A stretch of 64,000 nt of DNA from Carnobacterium mobile DSM 4848 (GCF_000744825.1 NZ_JQMR01000001.1:992001-1056000); one strand, 5' to 3'. Positions 36,148 to 44,857 are shown, counted from the first letter of the stretch. The notes: generated by a model from the letters alone, not told the origin. Made by a program: numbers and translations.

Positions 36148-36214
36148 TTTCTTAAAAAATATATGTTTTTATAAATGAAAACGTTATACTAACTACATAT
36201 AGGGAGGTGATAAA

Positions 36215-36712
36215 ATGGATTATTGTAAAATGATTTTAGCTGAACATATGGTAAGGACAATCATTAACAAACATGGTAAACAAAAATTTAATATGCTATT
36301 TAAAATGGATGGCATCTTATATACAGGTCAGTTCTTAAGGTACGAAGATTACGAACAACCACATACATTACGTTTCAATGCTATGTGGGGATACGATAAA
36401 AATCATGATGCTTTTACTATTGAGCATAGCAGCACTTTACAAACAATTAGGAGTTCTTTTTTTGAATTTGCTTTTGGACCTGAAAAATCTGGAGCCAATG
36501 TAGAAAGTTATGTTGCTTATCCAGATTTGGTTTTACGTGATATCATATCTTTTGTAGAACAATACGATGCAGAGTTTTTAAACCCAATTGTAAAAGATAC
36601 AAATTGTATATATAACCTTAAAAATATCAACACTGGAATGACAATTGATTTCTATATGCTTTCTGAAGAAAATATGTTTCCTGTTTCGTTAATCAAGCAA
36701 GAACAAGAATAG
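36215..36712 (+). CDS. Hypothetical + strand moron within the head-gene cluster
   Basis: The 165-residue protein is not recognised. It lies on the opposite strand to all neighbouring late genes, with a strong ribosome site (gggaggtg), a -10-like tatact upstream and its own terminator. This single-gene cassette layout is that of a moron expressed from the prophage. The soluble product has several aromatic residues (LRFNAMWGYDKNHDAFTIEH). Superinfection or host-fitness roles are possible but unproven. Confidence 0.65.
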   Translation: MDYCKMILAEHMVRTIINKHGKQKFNMLFKMDGILYTGQFLRYEDYEQPHTLRFNAMWGYDKNHDAFTIEHSSTLQTIRSSFFEFAFGPEKSGANVESYVAYPDLVLRDIISFVEQYDAEFLNPIVKDTNCIYNLKNINTGMTIDFYMLSEENMFPVSLIKQEQE

Positions 36713-36722
36713 TATGTTTTTT

Positions 36723-36750
36723 AATACCGTCTCTTCGAGGCGGTATTTTT
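36723..36750 (+). terminator. Intrinsic terminator of the + strand moron
   Basis: The arms aataccgtct and aggcggtatt close around a cttcg loop and are followed by ttttta. Confidence 0.8.
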
Positions 36751-36778
36751 AGTTTAATTATTTATTCTTATCAGTCTG

Positions 36779-37030
36779 TTAATTTATGATGTCATAAGTT
36801 TTTTCAAAAATATCCGGCTTGCATGGATAAAACTCTCCATTTACACCTTTGATAATGTAGTCACCTAAAGAAACGTACATATTTCCCTCTAATGTTTGGA
36901 TGAAATATTGATTTTTATTAGGATCATAAACAAGCCACTTACCTACAAAATCTTGAACTTCAAAGATATTAGAACCATCCTTTTTTAACCTAACTACATT
37001 AATTACTAATGGTTTCTTTCTAGCTTTCAT
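36779..37030 (-). CDS. PGDYG-like small phage protein
   Basis: The 83-residue protein contains the core [20 protein letters not shown] followed by IFEKTY, the signature of the PGDYG family of unknown function, common in phage genomes. A second, diverged member is at 40558..40839. Confidence 0.75.
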   Translation of the reverse strand: MKARKKPLVINVVRLKKDGSNIFEVQDFVGKWLVYDPNKNQYFIQTLEGNMYVSLGDYIIKGVNGEFYPCKPDIFEKTYDIIN

Positions 37031-37048
37031 TTACTCACTCCCATTCAT

Positions 37049-37198
37049 TTAAAATAATAACGTTCCTAACAAAGCTACAATCCCAAAACAAACAATGACA
37101 ACCATCCCAGAGCGTAACTGATCATTTTCTCTCTCGCCAATTGCTCCAAACATGCCAATAAAGGTGATTAAAGCAATAAAAACCCGTACAAATATCAT
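37049..37198 (-). CDS. Small membrane protein, 49 residues
   Basis: The frame starts MIFVRVFIALITFIGMFGAI and has a charged loop (GERENDQLRSG) and a second helix to the end, so two membrane passes are likely. Aggtga lies 5 bases before the ATG. Function unknown. Confidence 0.55.
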   Translation of the reverse strand: MIFVRVFIALITFIGMFGAIGERENDQLRSGMVVIVCFGIVALLGTLLF

Positions 37199-37207
37199 TT
37201 AATCACC

Positions 37208-37405
37208 TCACAATAATTTTAAATTAGGTTTCCCATCGATGTCTTTATCAATCTTGCTGTCAAAAGAGTCATACGTATCAATGATTCTTTGCTCCATTGC
37301 CGTAGGGTTATTTTTATACCGCAAATAGCTGACCGCATTCGCTATACCTTCTATAAAGTCAGAAGTAGGCTCAATATCGGTTATAGATATTTCAATATCA
37401 ATCAT
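37208..37405 (-). CDS. Hypothetical phage protein, 65 residues
   Basis: A small acidic soluble protein with a good ribosome site (aggaggtccat before the ATG) downstream of the putative immunity gene and its terminator. I see no motif. Confidence 0.55.
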   Translation of the reverse strand: MIDIEISITDIEPTSDFIEGIANAVSYLRYKNNPTAMEQRIIDTYDSFDSKIDKDIDGKPNLKLL

Positions 37406-37428
37406 ATGGACCTCCTAAAAAAAGTGTA

Positions 37429-37466
37429 CAAAAATAGCACCTAGCTCATTTATTTGGCTACGTGCT
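37429..37466 (-). terminator. Intrinsic terminator after the putative immunity gene
   Basis: On the - strand, agcacgtagc and gctaggtgct pair with one mismatch and are followed by atttttgt. Confidence 0.75.
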
Positions 37467-37469
37467 GTT

Positions 37470-37646
37470 TTATGCATTTGATTTTCTTATTACTTTTTGA
37501 ATATCTTCAATACCAATGTCCTCGAAAACCGGTTCGGTAGCAGAAGGACTGACATCAATCATAAAATGTGTTTCGTCATATTGTTCAATCAACGTTCCTT
37601 TTCTGCCATCTTTTAAAAGAACATCATCATATACTTTTATTTTCAT
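37470..37646 (-). CDS. Putative immunity protein for the MuF toxin domain, 58 residues
   Basis: The ATG overlaps the stop of the MuF gene (atga), so the two are coupled. The product KIKVYDDVLLKDGRKGTLIE followed by strands looks like a small SH3/KOW-type barrel similar in pattern to DUF4926 proteins, which I recall as neighbours of DUF6883 genes. An immunity role is inferred from coupling and from this pattern. Confidence 0.6.
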   Translation of the reverse strand: MKIKVYDDVLLKDGRKGTLIEQYDETHFMIDVSPSATEPVFEDIGIEDIQKVIRKSNA

Positions 37647-39370
37647 CCTTTTGCCTCCTCTATAAAGGTAGTTGTTAAATGAGTACTTTCTCCATTAACT
37701 AACCAAGCGGTCTTTAAATTGACTGGCTCTTTATTTTTATTATATAGAATCATATTCACTTCATATCGTGAACCATATTTGTTGTCGCCTTTATGGATTG
37801 ATGGATAATTTTTAGCATTAGCAATGATTTCATCTTTAAATTCACTGTAGTTTGATAAGTCATATCCAAGTTTAGAAGTTATTAGTTTTCCTTTCGGATA
37901 CCCTGTTTCACTATTTCGATCAAATAAATAATTTACGAATTTAGAATCATCTGCTTTTACTACTTCAGCGTTTGGTAACTTTAACTCCGGATTACTTTTA
38001 AGCTTCATTCTACGATTATAATCTGTTTTAATAAGCTTATAATCCCTGCCCTCATTATACTTCATATCTTGGAAATCATCTAATGTTTTAGGTGTATTTT
38101 CCGGACCAATAACTGATTTATAACGATTGAATTGTTTTAAGTCTGCGTTAAAGTTCTTAACTTTCTTTCTGGCTAACTGTAAATCCTCTTTACCGTGCTG
38201 ATCAATTAGCATCTGCTCCCATTTCTTATAGGAATCCGCATGAGATATTTCAAATTGTTTACCTGAGATTGGATCATTAGCGAATCGTTTCCCGCTTAAT
38301 GTCTTTTCGTTAAACCATGCTCTAGCAACTGATCTACACCAAGGGTGGAAGGGCGGATAGTTTACATTTACTTTCGCTTCAGATACTTTATACTTCTCTC
38401 CATCTTGATCCTGACATAACTTAGACGTTCGTAAATCTAAGGTGGCCACAATGACATAGTACTCAACACCTTGTGCTATCCAACCTTTGAGCTTTCCTTG
38501 CCCGGCCATATAGTTTGCTTCAGTTCTGATTAAACGTCTTGCTACACCCCTAGAAACGTCAAAAACCTTTTGTATCTCTTTGACCATATCTCTTTCAGAC
38601 ATACCTGTCATTGCTTCAACGGTAAAAAGTTCTTCTAATTTCCTGGCTAATAGATCCGTGTCATTCCAAATTCGTTTTGAATAGTTAGAGCCTTGCCAAT
38701 TCGTATCGAGAACGTTCCGGACTTGCTTAGTAGACATTTCTTTGAATTTAGGAATGTCTTTTTCATCTTTAAGTTTAATCGTTTTAATTTTCTTATTCGT
38801 TTCAGAATCTCTGAGAACAATAAATGAATCTGCATCATTAAATGTATAAGTTGGGTACCGGCCATCATCATATAATCTTAAAGCTGATTCAGACTTGCCA
38901 ATGATCGCTTCAGCACTCGCTTGATTGTAGGATTCTTTGATGACATCAATATAGTAATCAGTATACCGCCTAAGCTGCACATCTGCTACTTGTTTAGATA
39001 CCAGATAAGACTTTGCCTTCAAGTCTTCTAATCGAGTGATACGACTCTTAACTGCTAACCCGGTTAAATAGTTTTGCATTTGTTCTTTAACATCTAAGTT
39101 TTTTACAGTTTTGATAAGAGAGCTTAATTCTGCAATTTCATTTGGACTAGCTGAAGTATTTAGTATCTGTTTAACATCTGCTTCTGATAAATCAGTTTTA
39201 GCAAGATAGCGCCTGTATATCTTTTTAACTTCATCCGTTAAATAAGACTGTGCTTTTTGATAGGACTTCATGACTTTGTTTTCAATGACATTCAACTCAT
39301 CATGAACCTTTACATCTTGATCAATCGCTCGTCTATCCCAGTAAGGCAGCTTCTTTTTCTTTTTGGTCAT
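37643..39370 (-). CDS. MuF-family minor head protein with C-terminal DUF6883 toxin-like domain
   Basis: The 575-residue protein has a helical N-terminal head-morphogenesis region and a MuF domain (about 275-350) with TEANYMAGQGKLKGW, ATLDLRTSKLCQDQDG and YPPFHPWCRS. After a linker (350-460) a separate domain spans 464-573 with KLPNAEVV, LGYDLSNYSEF, GSRYEVNMILYNKN and LKTAWLVNG, which matches DUF6883. MuF proteins with variable C-terminal toxin domains are known in temperate phages of Bacillota. The MuF part is expected for SPP1/A118 heads; the toxin part is an addition. Confidence 0.85.
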   Translation of the reverse strand: MTKKKKKLPYWDRRAIDQDVKVHDELNVIENKVMKSYQKAQSYLTDEVKKIYRRYLAKTDLSEADVKQILNTSASPNEIAELSSLIKTVKNLDVKEQMQNYLTGLAVKSRITRLEDLKAKSYLVSKQVADVQLRRYTDYYIDVIKESYNQASAEAIIGKSESALRLYDDGRYPTYTFNDADSFIVLRDSETNKKIKTIKLKDEKDIPKFKEMSTKQVRNVLDTNWQGSNYSKRIWNDTDLLARKLEELFTVEAMTGMSERDMVKEIQKVFDVSRGVARRLIRTEANYMAGQGKLKGWIAQGVEYYVIVATLDLRTSKLCQDQDGEKYKVSEAKVNVNYPPFHPWCRSVARAWFNEKTLSGKRFANDPISGKQFEISHADSYKKWEQMLIDQHGKEDLQLARKKVKNFNADLKQFNRYKSVIGPENTPKTLDDFQDMKYNEGRDYKLIKTDYNRRMKLKSNPELKLPNAEVVKADDSKFVNYLFDRNSETGYPKGKLITSKLGYDLSNYSEFKDEIIANAKNYPSIHKGDNKYGSRYEVNMILYNKNKEPVNLKTAWLVNGESTHLTTTFIEEAKG

Positions 39371-39425
39371 TAGTCACTATCCTTTCTGGGTAAAATAAAA
39401 AGGACTCTAACTTAATCCTCTTATC

Positions 39426-40229
39426 TTACTTACCTTGTTTAGCTTTACTCCACTCGTTTTTTAAATATAACCTCATAATATTATTCAACTTATAGAGATA
39501 GTTTTTATATTCATTAGATGGCGTAAGAAATACTTTTATTTTTTTGTCAATATTACTTACTTGGCTTTTAGCATTTAAGTTTATATATTTATGTTCTTTT
39601 ATAGTCATCACTTCTCCGGAGTCTTCATCCATTACTTCGTACGTATCATATTCTTGTTCTGGAAATTCATACATTTCATTCATAGCATTATTTCTAGATT
39701 GCTGTAAGTTATCTAGGATTTTAGAGTTTATATTTTCATAGTACATTTCAAAGTACTCAAATAGCACCTGTAGATATGTAACTATATATTCATTTTTAAA
39801 ATCGTTGTTAACTGTGTTAAATAATTTTGCGACAGCGTCTTCGCTCAATCCTATCGTGTTGTCTTCTTTAATAAAAACTTCTTTAGAAAAATCTGAATTG
39901 TTATTGTTTTCATCAGGTCCAAAGAACAATATTAATAATTCAGTTTTCTCTTTTATTTTTAGCATAATATCCGATGAATCATTTTTCTGATTTTTATCGA
40001 ATAATTTGTAATACAGAATTAACAACTCCGATGTTTCTCTTCTAACTTCTTGAATCCACTCAATTCTTGCTTTTGAAACAAGATCCGCTTTTATTTTTTT
40101 GTTATTCATATAAATGGTAACAATAATATTAACACCAACCAATATTAAACTTACTATAGATACTCCAACACTTATAAATTCCAATTTTCTATACTCCTTT
40201 TTTTCTTGAATTATATCCTTTATAGACAT
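39426..40229 (-). CDS. Single-pass membrane moron with cytoplasmic helical domain
   Basis: The 267-residue protein has one membrane helix near the N-terminus (FISVGVSIVSLILVGVNIIV, about 18-38) then a large helical cytoplasmic part beginning SKARIEWIQEVRRETSELL. That R-W-I-x-x-V-R motif after a membrane helix recurs in uncharacterised membrane proteins of accessory loci. It is inserted between the Prp and MuF genes, where other phages have nothing, so it is probably a moron. Superinfection exclusion is a guess. Confidence 0.6.
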   Translation of the reverse strand: MSIKDIIQEKKEYRKLEFISVGVSIVSLILVGVNIIVTIYMNNKKIKADLVSKARIEWIQEVRRETSELLILYYKLFDKNQKNDSSDIMLKIKEKTELLILFFGPDENNNNSDFSKEVFIKEDNTIGLSEDAVAKLFNTVNNDFKNEYIVTYLQVLFEYFEMYYENINSKILDNLQQSRNNAMNEMYEFPEQEYDTYEVMDEDSGEVMTIKEHKYINLNAKSQVSNIDKKIKVFLTPSNEYKNYLYKLNNIMRLYLKNEWSKAKQGK

Positions 40230-40249
40230 AAAAAGAAAAGGAGGTTTTA

Positions 40250-40561
40250 TTAAATATTATTTATTACTACGTTATCTGGATACTCTTCTTGTATTCCTTC
40301 TAACGAAAGTAACATCGAGTTCAAAAGAATATTACTATATGCAGTTGGTTCTTTAATCTCCACGCTTGTAAATCCGTGACTTACCGTAGTATCAAAAGTT
40401 GCATCAGTTAAAACTTCTATTCCATTAATCGTTCCAACAACTAATGCTGACACAGCAGCACAAACCACATCGCGTCCAGAAGGAGCATAACCAGCATGAC
40501 CCTCTACTTTGAAAGAAACGATCTCGCCTTTGTCATTCCTGTTAAAAGTTGCTTGAATCAT
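40250..40561 (-). CDS. Prp-family cysteine protease (ribosomal-processing protease homologue)
   Basis: The 103-residue protein has the Prp core EGHAGYAPSGRDVVCAAVSA with His22 and Cys34 in the positions of the catalytic pair of Staphylococcus aureus Prp. Host Prp trims the N-terminus of ribosomal protein L27 after LQFFA and, in phage 80alpha, trims capsid and scaffold proteins at the same motif. Here the gene is in the head cluster, and three structural proteins carry LQxFA leaders, so it is probably a dedicated maturation protease. Confidence 0.85.
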   Translation of the reverse strand: MIQATFNRNDKGEIVSFKVEGHAGYAPSGRDVVCAAVSALVVGTINGIEVLTDATFDTTVSHGFTSVEIKEPTAYSNILLNSMLLSLEGIQEEYPDNVVINNI

Positions 40562-40839
40562 TCTGCCACCTTCTCATATAACGTTTCAAAGTAAGTGCCA
40601 TTCATGACAATATATCCCTCATCAGTTCGAATGATATAATCACCAAAAGAAGCGCGTTCTGTTCCTTTCATCGTTTGGACGTATAATCCTTTGATTTCTA
40701 CCCTTTCAGCAAATTCTTCTACTTCTCCAACCATTAAGTGATCTTCTCCAACAAAAGATAAAACTTCATTCAGGATTTCTTTCTGGATTTGAATCGCATC
40801 AATAATTTCTTTCTTAATCTTCTGATACTTCATCTTCAT
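40558..40839 (-). CDS. PGDYG-like small phage protein
   Basis: The 93-residue protein contains ERASFGDYIIRTDEGYIVMN and FETLYEK, a diverged PGDYG pattern. It overlaps the portal gene by 26 bases and the Prp gene by 4. Function unknown. Confidence 0.68.
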   Translation of the reverse strand: MKMKYQKIKKEIIDAIQIQKEILNEVLSFVGEDHLMVGEVEEFAERVEIKGLYVQTMKGTERASFGDYIIRTDEGYIVMNGTYFETLYEKVAE

Positions 40840-42217
40840 CCTCCTCTGGTTCGTCGTCTAAGTTATCGTGACTAGCACCTGTACCGCCCATTTTATTGGC
40901 TAATTCAATGTTTTGTTTCTTTTGATCAATCAGTTTCTTGATTTCTTCGCCCGGATCATCAATATCTGGCAGCCATGAAAGAAGAGTTTCTAAAGGTAAG
41001 ATTTCAACCGCCTTAACAATTTGATCGATGATATCACTTGTGTTGATTGGTAAGTTAGGTTTGATTTTGATTTTAGCCCCACTAGCATCAACATTTCCAC
41101 CTTTTACATTCAATACATTAGCCATCAATTGTAGCCTTTGTCGCAATCCTTTAGTCATGTAGCGTGATTTAATGGACATCAACTGTAGCAGACCAAACAA
41201 TTTATATTTCATAGCCTCTCCACTAATGTTCCCAGCAAAGTTCTCGTCATTCATGTTAGGCACATAAGTGACCTTATGAATATTGTCCTCGATTGATTTA
41301 GAAAGCAGCTGGACCTGAGACTCATCGAAAGTCTTAGTCAGCCATTCAGCATCCGCTCCATCTTCTCCTTTGCCAGGAGCCTCAATCAAACCATCTTTGA
41401 CACTACCTTCCAATGTAAACCCATAGATAATAAGCAATGCATCAATGAAAGCTTCCTTGTCGCTTATTCGGTCACTCTGTAGCACGTTGTATGCATCAAC
41501 CAAAGTGATAGCTTGCTCAAAGTCACCTTGCTTTTCTTCATTGTTACGGTACTCAATGACTTGTACACCTCCGAAGTATTGAGGTACTGCTTTGTCGATT
41601 GTCACATCAGTTAAGGCTAAATCCTTCGCTTTACGTGTGATGATAGTCTTAGGTGTGTAAATATTGAACAACCATCCAATCAACTTGCCGTTTAAATCAA
41701 ATTTCTTGTAATAATGAACGGCAAATAAAGGATTCTTTTCAATCGTGTCATCTGTTACTAAGAAAATACCCCGCGGATCTACAACTTTAATTCTTGTTTC
41801 AGTTTTGTTTTCCTTACCTGGAACTTTTCTTAGGTAAATTAGTTCTAAAGCAATACCGAAAACAGATAAGTCTTTCTCCAATTCCGTATCATGAGAAACA
41901 ACGTCCATTTCTTCGTATGCTTCTAAAACTGGATTAATATTCTTATCCTTTCCGGAACTGTATGAGATAGGATTTCCAACTAAGAAGCCAACATTCATAT
42001 CCGTCACATACTTAGCATGATTGACCATCACTTTATTGTTTTTCGTATTTTCATTATCTAGCTTTCGTTCCAACACTTCATGTTTACCATCATAATAATC
42101 TGATAGCTTTTGAAGTCGTTCTAATTCTTTTTGATGCTGATCTATGCAGTATTTTAAAACAGCGGTAGAAGGATTGTTGATATCTCCTGCCAATTCTCTA
42201 TCAATTGCTATCGCCAT
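40814..42217 (-). CDS. Portal protein, SPP1 gp6-like
   Basis: The 467-residue protein forms the dodecameric ring through which DNA enters and leaves the head. It shows the family pattern: LQKLSDYYDGKHEVLERKL near the N-terminus, NHAKYVTDMNVGFLVGNPIS, and a stem/clip region with YVPNMNDENFAGNISGEAMK. It lies directly after the large terminase gene. Confidence 0.92.
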   Translation of the reverse strand: MAIAIDRELAGDINNPSTAVLKYCIDQHQKELERLQKLSDYYDGKHEVLERKLDNENTKNNKVMVNHAKYVTDMNVGFLVGNPISYSSGKDKNINPVLEAYEEMDVVSHDTELEKDLSVFGIALELIYLRKVPGKENKTETRIKVVDPRGIFLVTDDTIEKNPLFAVHYYKKFDLNGKLIGWLFNIYTPKTIITRKAKDLALTDVTIDKAVPQYFGGVQVIEYRNNEEKQGDFEQAITLVDAYNVLQSDRISDKEAFIDALLIIYGFTLEGSVKDGLIEAPGKGEDGADAEWLTKTFDESQVQLLSKSIEDNIHKVTYVPNMNDENFAGNISGEAMKYKLFGLLQLMSIKSRYMTKGLRQRLQLMANVLNVKGGNVDASGAKIKIKPNLPINTSDIIDQIVKAVEILPLETLLSWLPDIDDPGEEIKKLIDQKKQNIELANKMGGTGASHDNLDDEPEEDEDEVSED

Positions 42218-42228
42218 GGTTTACCTCC

Positions 42229-43521
42229 TTATCTTATGCCGTATTTAGACTTCTTACCGGTCTTAGCTTGTTTCTTGAAGATAACTTTGAATACAAAGTA
42301 TCTTAGTGCATCTGCACAGTGGTCATGCTCTTTAATTGGTTTATCTGTTCCGCTAAGAGCAGCCTTTTCATCCCAAACATATGATGCAAACTCTTTAAAT
42401 AGGTGTTTGCACTTACTCGTAAATTTGATTGTTCCTTCATTCATAGCTGTTTGTGTTGCTCTTATTCCGTCTAATACATCATTCTTAGCTCTTTCGACTG
42501 TAAAGCCATCATTCCGTAATTGGGCAATAAAAGAGGCAGCAGAAGGGTCAACGATAATCGTTGGCTTTCTGTCGCCTACAAACTCTCTTAAATCATCACT
42601 GTATTGTTTATCTGTTTTTTGCTTGCTGCTTTCTCGCCCGCTATGATAATACTCATCTAAACAATACCAGGTGCCTTTATACCGTCCCCATAACAAGAAG
42701 ACTGTTGGGTTTTGAGTCCCATAGTCAATTGACACATAGTACTTATCGCACACAGCATCTTCTGGTAAGTCTTCCACCATGGTATCTTTATCAAAGTTAT
42801 CGTAAATGATTCCTTCCGACATCACCCACATACCTAAGATGAAACGCAAATAAAACACACCAGAATACATGCGTTTATAACGTTCTTTCACTTTATCCGA
42901 TAAAGAAGGGTTGTCGTCCATCGTAAAGTGGATGTGAAGAGCGTTCTTTTCGATTAGCTTATCTATCCACTCTAATTTGAACCAATGATACGGGCCTTCC
43001 GGGTTCATGTTAAACCAAAGCTTTGCGCCTTCAACCGAACAACGCGCTGTTGCTTGGTCAATAAATGATTTCGGCATTAATGCTGCTTCATCAAAAAAGA
43101 ACCCTGCAGCTGTTAGCCCTTGGACTAAGTCTTGTGAGGATTCATCTTTACCACCAAATAAGAAATAGTGGTTTGTTTTTCCTTTTTTAGTTATTTCAAG
43201 AATATTATCGCTTCGTAAATCTTTAACCTTGTATCCTCTAAAGAAAAGAATTGTTTTGAGTAGATTAATAACATTCCGTCTTAGAGATCCAATGGTTTTA
43301 CCGGCTATCCCGAACTGTTGGCCATCAAATGACTGCATGGACCAGATAATATAGGACAATGACATAATCAACGTTTTACCTGCACGAACAGAACCATCAC
43401 ATATAATTGCATCTTTCTCTTTATGCTTTGGATGTTCCCACCAACTTAACACTTGAAGCTGCTTAGTAGAGAACGGGCTGAATATAAAAGTTGCACGTTT
43501 CCGTTTAAATCTAGTCTTCAT
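42229..43521 (-). CDS. Terminase large subunit (PBSX/Terminase_3 family)
   Basis: The 430-residue packaging motor has an ATPase domain with GSVRAGKTLIMSLSYIIWSM (Walker A, about 43-50) and FFDEAALMP (Walker B). The C-terminal nuclease domain has SIDYGTQNPTVFLLWG and later DHCADALRYFV, acidic residues of an RNase H-like fold. Length and motifs are complete. It overlaps the small subunit gene by 11 bases. Confidence 0.95.
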   Translation of the reverse strand: MKTRFKRKRATFIFSPFSTKQLQVLSWWEHPKHKEKDAIICDGSVRAGKTLIMSLSYIIWSMQSFDGQQFGIAGKTIGSLRRNVINLLKTILFFRGYKVKDLRSDNILEITKKGKTNHYFLFGGKDESSQDLVQGLTAAGFFFDEAALMPKSFIDQATARCSVEGAKLWFNMNPEGPYHWFKLEWIDKLIEKNALHIHFTMDDNPSLSDKVKERYKRMYSGVFYLRFILGMWVMSEGIIYDNFDKDTMVEDLPEDAVCDKYYVSIDYGTQNPTVFLLWGRYKGTWYCLDEYYHSGRESSKQKTDKQYSDDLREFVGDRKPTIIVDPSAASFIAQLRNDGFTVERAKNDVLDGIRATQTAMNEGTIKFTSKCKHLFKEFASYVWDEKAALSGTDKPIKEHDHCADALRYFVFKVIFKKQAKTGKKSKYGIR

Positions 43522-44308
43522 CCGGCCACACCTCTTTGTTTGTGACCATGCCTTTTATAGCATCCATGAAGCCATCATCTTCAATTATCTCATCATCAAA
43601 ATCGCCGTTTTCAGCTTTAACTCTGTATAACTGGGCTTTAGTTAGTTCTAAACCAGTTTGCATTTGGTCTAACTTCAATCTTCGTTCATCGGCTTCATCA
43701 GCAAAAGAAATAAACTGTTTGATGAGAGAGCGCAACTCACTCATGGCTCTTGATTGAGCATTCATAAAAGTGACTTGTTTATCCCAGGCGAATTGAACAG
43801 TGAAGGTTTCTCCGCCGCCAGATTCGCCCCATGATTCGCCAGTTTTTTCTTTGGTCATATCGTCTTGATCTTGAACAAACATAATCTTCTGCGCTCTTAT
43901 AATGGCGGTATATTGGAACATGATTGAATCCCAAAGCATGTCTGCTTGGTCTCTATTTTGAATGGCTTCCATAATCTCTTGTGATTCTTCAGGAAGCCAT
44001 TTAGCGAAGAAGCCATGAGTTACGGCATTCTTATTTCCTTTGGGAGCACTGCCGCCTTTGTTACCAACAGCATTTTGATTACGTAATTGTCCACCTTTTT
44101 TCTTAGACGTAGTTAGTGGAGTACTCCGTTCGTTTGATTGGAGTACTCCACTTGTTTTTTCTAACCATTTATCTTTAGATTTCCATCCGCCGACTGTTTT
44201 TTCTGAGATACCTAATTGTTCAGCAATTGTTCTGTTTTTGATAATCCCGTTATGTTCTTTGAATATTTCAAAGGCCTTATCACGGTTTGGGCTTCTTGAC
44301 CTAGCCAT
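43511..44308 (-). CDS. Terminase small subunit (PBSX-like)
   Basis: The 265-residue protein has an N-terminal helix-turn-helix region (NRTIAEQLGISEKTVGGWKS) for recognising the packaging site, a basic Gly/Asn-rich linker (GNKGGSAPKGNKNAVTHGF) and a long helical oligomerisation domain. Such linkers are typical of this family. The packaging site often lies in or beside this gene. Confidence 0.9.
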   Translation of the reverse strand: MARSRSPNRDKAFEIFKEHNGIIKNRTIAEQLGISEKTVGGWKSKDKWLEKTSGVLQSNERSTPLTTSKKKGGQLRNQNAVGNKGGSAPKGNKNAVTHGFFAKWLPEESQEIMEAIQNRDQADMLWDSIMFQYTAIIRAQKIMFVQDQDDMTKEKTGESWGESGGGETFTVQFAWDKQVTFMNAQSRAMSELRSLIKQFISFADEADERRLKLDQMQTGLELTKAQLYRVKAENGDFDDEIIEDDGFMDAIKGMVTNKEVWPDED

Positions 44309-44357
44309 TCATTTGCACCACCTCACTCATTCGTGTTTGTTTTGTAATTTTATGTAT

Positions 44358-44381
44358 TAAAAAAGACCTCAATCGAGGTCT
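44358..44381 (-). terminator. Intrinsic terminator between a small gene and terS
   Basis: Perfect arms agacctc and gaggtct with a 4-base loop are followed on the - strand by tttttt. Confidence 0.8.
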
Positions 44382-44407
44382 GAACTTAAGGCAATTCTTT
44401 TTTGTGT

Positions 44408-44734
44408 CTATAATTCAATATAATCAAGCTTTTCGTATCCCATTGTTTTTAGTTCCTTTAGAACATCTTTTAGTTTTTTTAATTTTATTTCATTATAATT
44501 ATGAGTCGACAAAGCGAATCTTAAATATTTATTAAAGCTATCAAGTTCGTTTTCATCTAAATAATACGTAAACCTATCCTTAATATCATGATTCAATGCG
44601 TATATATTATTATTGTGGCAATATACAAGGCTATCGTACTTCGGCAAGTGAATTCCACCAAATACAATAATTAAATACTCTTTTTCAGTATCTTTTAACA
44701 AAGCATTAATGTCGTCAATAGCAATTTCATTCAT
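44408..44734 (-). CDS. Hypothetical phage protein, 108 residues
   Basis: The ATG at 44734 has ggag 8 bases upstream and a tataat a little before that. The protein is soluble and AT-rich coded, with YLIIVFGGIHLPKYDSLVYC. It is isolated between two terminators at the start of the late operon, so it looks like an added gene. Function unknown. Confidence 0.55.
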   Translation of the reverse strand: MNEIAIDDINALLKDTEKEYLIIVFGGIHLPKYDSLVYCHNNNIYALNHDIKDRFTYYLDENELDSFNKYLRFALSTHNYNEIKLKKLKDVLKELKTMGYEKLDYIEL

Positions 44735-44763
44735 TAACTTACACTCCTTTTTTTCATTATACC

Positions 44764-44793
44764 AAAAACTCCTACAAATTAATGCAGGAGTTT
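44764..44793 (-). terminator. Terminator after the late regulator gene
   Basis: On the - strand aaactcctgca pairs with tgtaggagttt (one wobble) and is followed by ttgg after a T run. It ends the early transcript after the RinA-like gene. Confidence 0.65.
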
Positions 44794-44857
44794 CCAAAAG
44801 GAGGCATTTGATTCAATATTCCACACTACCATTTTATCACTTTTTAAGTTTCAAAGT

